A DNA stretch of 64,000 nt from positions 62,001 through 126,000 of the forward strand of contig NZ_BPFX01000014.1 of the NCBI RefSeq assembly GCF_019655855.1, written 5' to 3'. Source of the stretch: Pseudomonas paralcaligenes (lineage in GTDB: Bacteria; Pseudomonadota; Gammaproteobacteria; Pseudomonadales; Pseudomonadaceae). Shown here piece by piece: positions 59,348 to 64,000 of the stretch. Every line of letters starts with the position of its first letter. Position 1 is the first letter of the stretch. Position numbers and translations under genes: made by a program. The notes beneath the pieces were generated by a model, which searched no databases, was not told the origin of the DNA, and worked only from the letters and a program-made list of their open reading frames with translations.

Positions 59348-59620
59348 TCACTGCTGTTGCTGGCCAGCGGGAGGCGGCGGGGCGGGGATGGTCGGGTTGG
59401 CCGGCGGCACCGCCTCGTTGTTCTCCTTGGCGCGCTCACGGGCCGCTTCGTCCGCCGCGCGGGCGGCGTCGTTGCTGTGCTCGGCGGCGTCCTTCAGCGA
59501 CTCGCGGGCTTCCTCTTGCGCTTCACGCGCCTCTTCCGCCTTGTCTTCGGACGGTTTGTCGCAGGCGGCGAGGCCAAGCGTGGCAGCGAGCATGAACGCA
59601 TAGGCGATTGGTTTGTGCAT
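59348..59620 (-). CDS. Small lipoprotein, paralogue of the phage-separated one
   Basis: A 90-aa lipoprotein: MHKPIAYAFMLAATLGLAAC with lipobox LAAC, an acidic/Ala-rich helix (EEAREAQEEARESLKDAAEH), and a Pro/Gln-rich tail. The N-terminus matches that of the 20139-20429 lipoprotein (MHKP-[LI]-[TA]-YA), so they are tandem duplicates split by the phage. ATG 59618-59620 follows AAGGAG. Preceded by an AlgU-like promoter (59655-59682). Confidence 0.85.
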   Translation of the reverse strand: MHKPIAYAFMLAATLGLAACDKPSEDKAEEAREAQEEARESLKDAAEHSNDAARAADEAARERAKENNEAVPPANPTIPAPPPPAGQQQQ

Positions 59621-59654
59621 GGGCTGTTTCTCCTTGTGGTAAGGCCATCACTCT

Positions 59655-59682
59655 TTCGAGACAGCCCCCGCGGGGAAGGTTC
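59655..59682 (-). promoter_or_regulatory. AlgU-like promoter of the second lipoprotein gene
   Basis: Minus strand GAACCT (plus 59677-59682), 17-bp spacer, TCGAA (59655-59659). One mismatch to the AlgU -35. About 35 bp from the start codon. The parallel with the promoter at 59271-59298 supports both. Confidence 0.55.
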
Positions 59683-59765
59683 AGACTGTTTTGCCCACGG
59701 CTATGTGCGCAGCGGCCGCGCCGCTATCATGGGCGGATTTTCCGCATCGCCACGAGGTATCGACG

Positions 59766-60227
59766 ATGAGCGACAACGCCGTTCTGCAGAGGGCCCAGCG
59801 CTTCCTATCCGCCCTGCGCCACTGCCAGGTCCTGGGCCTGAGCGTGCATGAGGCTGGGCCGGAGGGGCTGACCCTGCGCCTTCCCTACAGCACCCAGATC
59901 ATCGGCAACCCCGAGAGCGGGGTGATCCACGGGGGCGCCATCACCACCCTGATGGACACCACCTGCGGCATCTCGACCGTCTGCGTACTGCCGGAATTCG
60001 AGATCTGCCCGACCCTGGACCTGCGCATCGACTACATGCGCCCAGCCCAGCCACACATGGATGTCTACGGGTTCGCCGAATGCTACCGGGTGACCGAGAA
60101 CGTCATCTTCACCCGTGGCTATGCCTACCAGGACAACCCGGCCGAGCCGATCGCCCACGTGGTCGGGGCCTTCATGCGCATGGGCAAGCCGGGCGGCCCG
60201 AAGACGCCCGCCCAGGGAGCCGCGTGA
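59766..60227 (+). CDS. PaaI-type hotdog thioesterase (first of pair)
   Basis: A 153-aa hotdog-fold protein. NPESGVIHGGAITTLMDTTC is the PaaI-type active-site loop (HGG, Asp), and LDLRIDYMRPAQPHMDVYGF the central sheet. Likely an acyl-CoA thioesterase. ATG 59766 follows a GACG-rich leader without a strong ribosome site. Overlaps the next gene (TGATGA), which encodes another hotdog protein. Confidence 0.85.
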   Translation: MSDNAVLQRAQRFLSALRHCQVLGLSVHEAGPEGLTLRLPYSTQIIGNPESGVIHGGAITTLMDTTCGISTVCVLPEFEICPTLDLRIDYMRPAQPHMDVYGFAECYRVTENVIFTRGYAYQDNPAEPIAHVVGAFMRMGKPGGPKTPAQGAA

Positions 60228-60673
60228 TGACCTCGCTGAACTTCAACGCGCTGGTGCGCGAAGCCCACGAAAAGAACGAGTACGACGCGCTGATCAGCCT
60301 GATCCCCTATGCGCGGATGATCGGCATCGAGTGCCTGCGCCTGGGCGACGACATGGTCTTCCGCCTGCCGGCGAACAAGGACAACATCGGCAACCCGACC
60401 CTGCCCGCGCTGCACGGCGGGGTGATCGCCGGCTTCATGGAGCATGCCGCGATGCTCCACCTGCTGATGTTCATGGGTATCCCACATTTGCCGAAAATCA
60501 TCGACTTCTCGATAGATTACCTGCGCGCCGGTCATTATCGTGACACCTACGCCCAGTGCCAGGTCTGGCGCCAGGGACGCCGGGTGGCCAACGTCGCCAT
60601 CACGGCCTGGCAGACCAGCCAGAGCGAACCCATCGCCACCGCCCGTGCCCACTTCAAGGTCGACGAACCCTGA
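60227..60673 (+). CDS. PaaI-type hotdog thioesterase (second of pair)
   Basis: A 148-aa hotdog-fold protein with the loop LPALHGGVIAGFMEHAAMLH (HGG present, Glu-His rather than the Asp of its partner) and FSIDYLRAGHYRDTYAQCQV. The tandem overlap suggests co-translation and possibly a heteromeric enzyme. Substrate unknown. Confidence 0.82.
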   Translation: MTSLNFNALVREAHEKNEYDALISLIPYARMIGIECLRLGDDMVFRLPANKDNIGNPTLPALHGGVIAGFMEHAAMLHLLMFMGIPHLPKIIDFSIDYLRAGHYRDTYAQCQVWRQGRRVANVAITAWQTSQSEPIATARAHFKVDEP

Positions 60674-60705
60674 TCGGAGCGGGCACATAACAACAAGGAA
60701 CTCGA

Positions 60706-61959
60706 ATGGATGCGTTGCTGATCCTCGGCGGCCTGCTGCTGATCCTCGCCGGCCTGGTCTGGCTGGTGATGCGGGCCTTCTCCACCAGCCTGCTGTGGGG
60801 CTGGGGCAGCCTGATTCCTCCCATCACCCTGATCTACGTGCTGCGCCACTGGCGCAGCGCCAGGCAGGCCGTGATGCTGGCCGCCCTGGGTATCATCCCG
60901 CTGGTGGTGGGCATGGTACTGATGGCCAGCCAGGATGCCGCCCGCCTCGAGGCGATTCTCAGCCTGCGCTGGCTGAAAGAGCCGCCCAAGGAGCCGGCGG
61001 AGCTGGAAATCCGCCTGTACGGGGAACTCAACGGCGAACCCTTCGCCCCGCAGTACGCCGAGCTGATCGACGGCGTGCTCAGCCTGCGTGAAGGCGAGGA
61101 CTTCTTCGCCCGCCGCGAGGTGGCGATCCGCCTGCCGAGGACGCAGAAGACCCCGGTGCAGCTGGACGTGCTGCCGGAAGACACCGGCGGGCCTGAAGTG
61201 GAGATCAGCTGGCTGCTGCCCGACCAGGACCTGCCCGAGGCCCGGCGCCTGAGCCGGGGCTACACCCTGCACCTGAACCTGCAGCCGCTGCCGCCGAACA
61301 AGCTGCAGGGCGATTTCCACCTGGTCCTGCCGCCTTCCTTCAAGACCAGCCTGAGCGGCCGCCTGGAGCTGTTCGCCGACCGTCTGCGCTACCAGGACGG
61401 GCGCCTCGATGCCCGCTTCGACTCGCGGGAAACCCTGGCCAAGGTCATCGACGACTACCTGCAGCGCCGTTTCGCCACCCGCCTGGTGCAACTGGCCGAG
61501 CTGCCGGAGGTAAGCTTCCCGGCCACCCGCCTGCCGATCGCCGTCCAGGCGCGGATCAACGGCAAGGAACAGAGCCTGGACCTGGTGCTGGAAAAGACCG
61601 CGCTGGGCTGGCATGTGCAGGGCGACAACCATCCGCCGCTGGACGAGACGCGCATCGCGGAGCCGAGCAAGGTGCCCGAGCCGGCGGCGGCCGAGGTCGT
61701 GGCGGCGCAGAACCCCCGTCCTGCGCTGGATCGCCGCCAGCGCTTCTCCCTGCCGCGCCTGCAGCGCAACCCGGAGCAGTACCGCAACCTCGCGATGCGC
61801 GTGAGCAAGGCGGGCGGCGGCACGGTGGAGGGGCGCTTCGTCGGCCTGGAGGCCGATGGCAGCCTGCGCCTCACCCAGCAGATCGGCAACGGCGGTGGCC
61901 AGGCCAGCTTCAGCTTCAAGCCGGAAGACATCGGTGGCATCGAACTGCTGGAGCCCTGA
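60706..61959 (+). CDS. Membrane-anchored protein of unknown function
   Basis: A 417-aa protein with three N-terminal hydrophobic helices (LLILGGLLLILAGLVWLVMR; LIPPITLIYVLRHW; AALGIIPLVVGMVLMA) and a large soluble part of mixed beta structure (LSGRLELFADRLRYQDGRLD; TVEGRFVGLEADGSLRLTQQ). A family confined to pseudomonads by my impression; sometimes loosely annotated as a transporter, which the single helical bundle does not support. ATG 60706 follows AACAAGGAAC. Confidence 0.7.
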   Translation: MDALLILGGLLLILAGLVWLVMRAFSTSLLWGWGSLIPPITLIYVLRHWRSARQAVMLAALGIIPLVVGMVLMASQDAARLEAILSLRWLKEPPKEPAELEIRLYGELNGEPFAPQYAELIDGVLSLREGEDFFARREVAIRLPRTQKTPVQLDVLPEDTGGPEVEISWLLPDQDLPEARRLSRGYTLHLNLQPLPPNKLQGDFHLVLPPSFKTSLSGRLELFADRLRYQDGRLDARFDSRETLAKVIDDYLQRRFATRLVQLAELPEVSFPATRLPIAVQARINGKEQSLDLVLEKTALGWHVQGDNHPPLDETRIAEPSKVPEPAAAEVVAAQNPRPALDRRQRFSLPRLQRNPEQYRNLAMRVSKAGGGTVEGRFVGLEADGSLRLTQQIGNGGGQASFSFKPEDIGGIELLEP

Positions 61960-61971
61960 TTTTCGCAAGGC

Positions 61972-61999
61972 CTTGAAATCCCTCCCGAACACCCCATCT
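61972..61999 (+). promoter_or_regulatory. Sigma-32 heat-shock promoter of htpG
   Basis: CTTGAAA (61972-61978), a 13-bp spacer and CCCCATCT (61992-61999), a near-perfect RpoH consensus, 54 bp before the htpG start. Confidence 0.88.
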
Positions 62000-62053
62000 G
62001 TATGACACCCGCCGCCATCGCGCGGCCTGTCATGCATGTGGAGTTCGACGACC

Positions 62054-63973
<1,920 letters not shown>

Positions 63974-64000
63974 CTTGTGGCCGCTCATGAGAAAGCCCGC

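Overview
The window is about 64 kb of GC-rich chromosome from a Pseudomonas-type gammaproteobacterium. The evidence is the conserved pseudomonad-like chromosomal genes (glgP, dacB, yggL, folE, htpG, DUF3182 and DUF2513 proteins), AlgU-like and RpoH-like promoters, and a resident transposable phage of the Pseudomonas B3 type. No rRNA, tRNA or CRISPR array was seen.

Left host arm (1-20451): a truncated DUF4142 gene, a cluster of an alpha/beta hydrolase, a DUF3182 protein and a small exported protein, glycogen phosphorylase, YggL, D-Ala-D-Ala carboxypeptidase (PBP4 type), a BenE-LysE transporter pair, a MarR regulator divergent from a PLP aminotransferase with twin operators between them, a glutathione S-transferase, and a remnant of an acetyltransferase. 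Next comes an AT-richer island: a secreted RHS/YD-repeat toxin broken by two frameshifts, with a putative immunity gene just downstream. Then folE, a MAPEG-like membrane gene and a small lipoprotein gene.

Prophage (20452-59236, 38,785 bp): a complete-looking Mu-like transposable prophage with TGT...ACA ends and a 6-bp target duplication (CGATGC). A repressor and operator region near 48.2-48.5 kb divides it. Rightward early genes (48.5-59.1 kb) encode small regulators, a DUF3102 protein, transposase A (DDE), the AAA+ target protein B, DUF3164, DUF2786, GemA and a Mor-family activator. Leftward genes (47.4-20.5 kb) encode, in order, two cargo-like proteins, lysis proteins (holin, transglycosylase, Rz/Rz1), Mu gp25- to gp30-like packaging and head genes, gpG-like, protease/scaffold, capsid, an Acb2-type anti-CBASS protein, connector and tail-tube genes, a tail-chaperone pair, a Com/C5-methyltransferase module, tape measure and tail-tip proteins. 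A 22-bp motif occurs just before the lysis block, the protease/scaffold gene and the tape-measure gene, which are the places where Mu has its late promoters.

Right host arm (59243-64000): the phage sits between two paralogous small lipoprotein genes and separates one of them from an AlgU-like promoter that now lies on the far side of the prophage. Two tandem PaaI-type thioesterases, a membrane-anchored protein and htpG with a clear sigma-32 promoter follow.

The most interesting points are the Acb2 homologue, a 34-bp perfect palindrome inside the repressor gene, the three late-promoter-like motifs, the Com-plus-cytosine-methyltransferase pairing, the split AlgU promoter and the doubly frameshifted RHS toxin.
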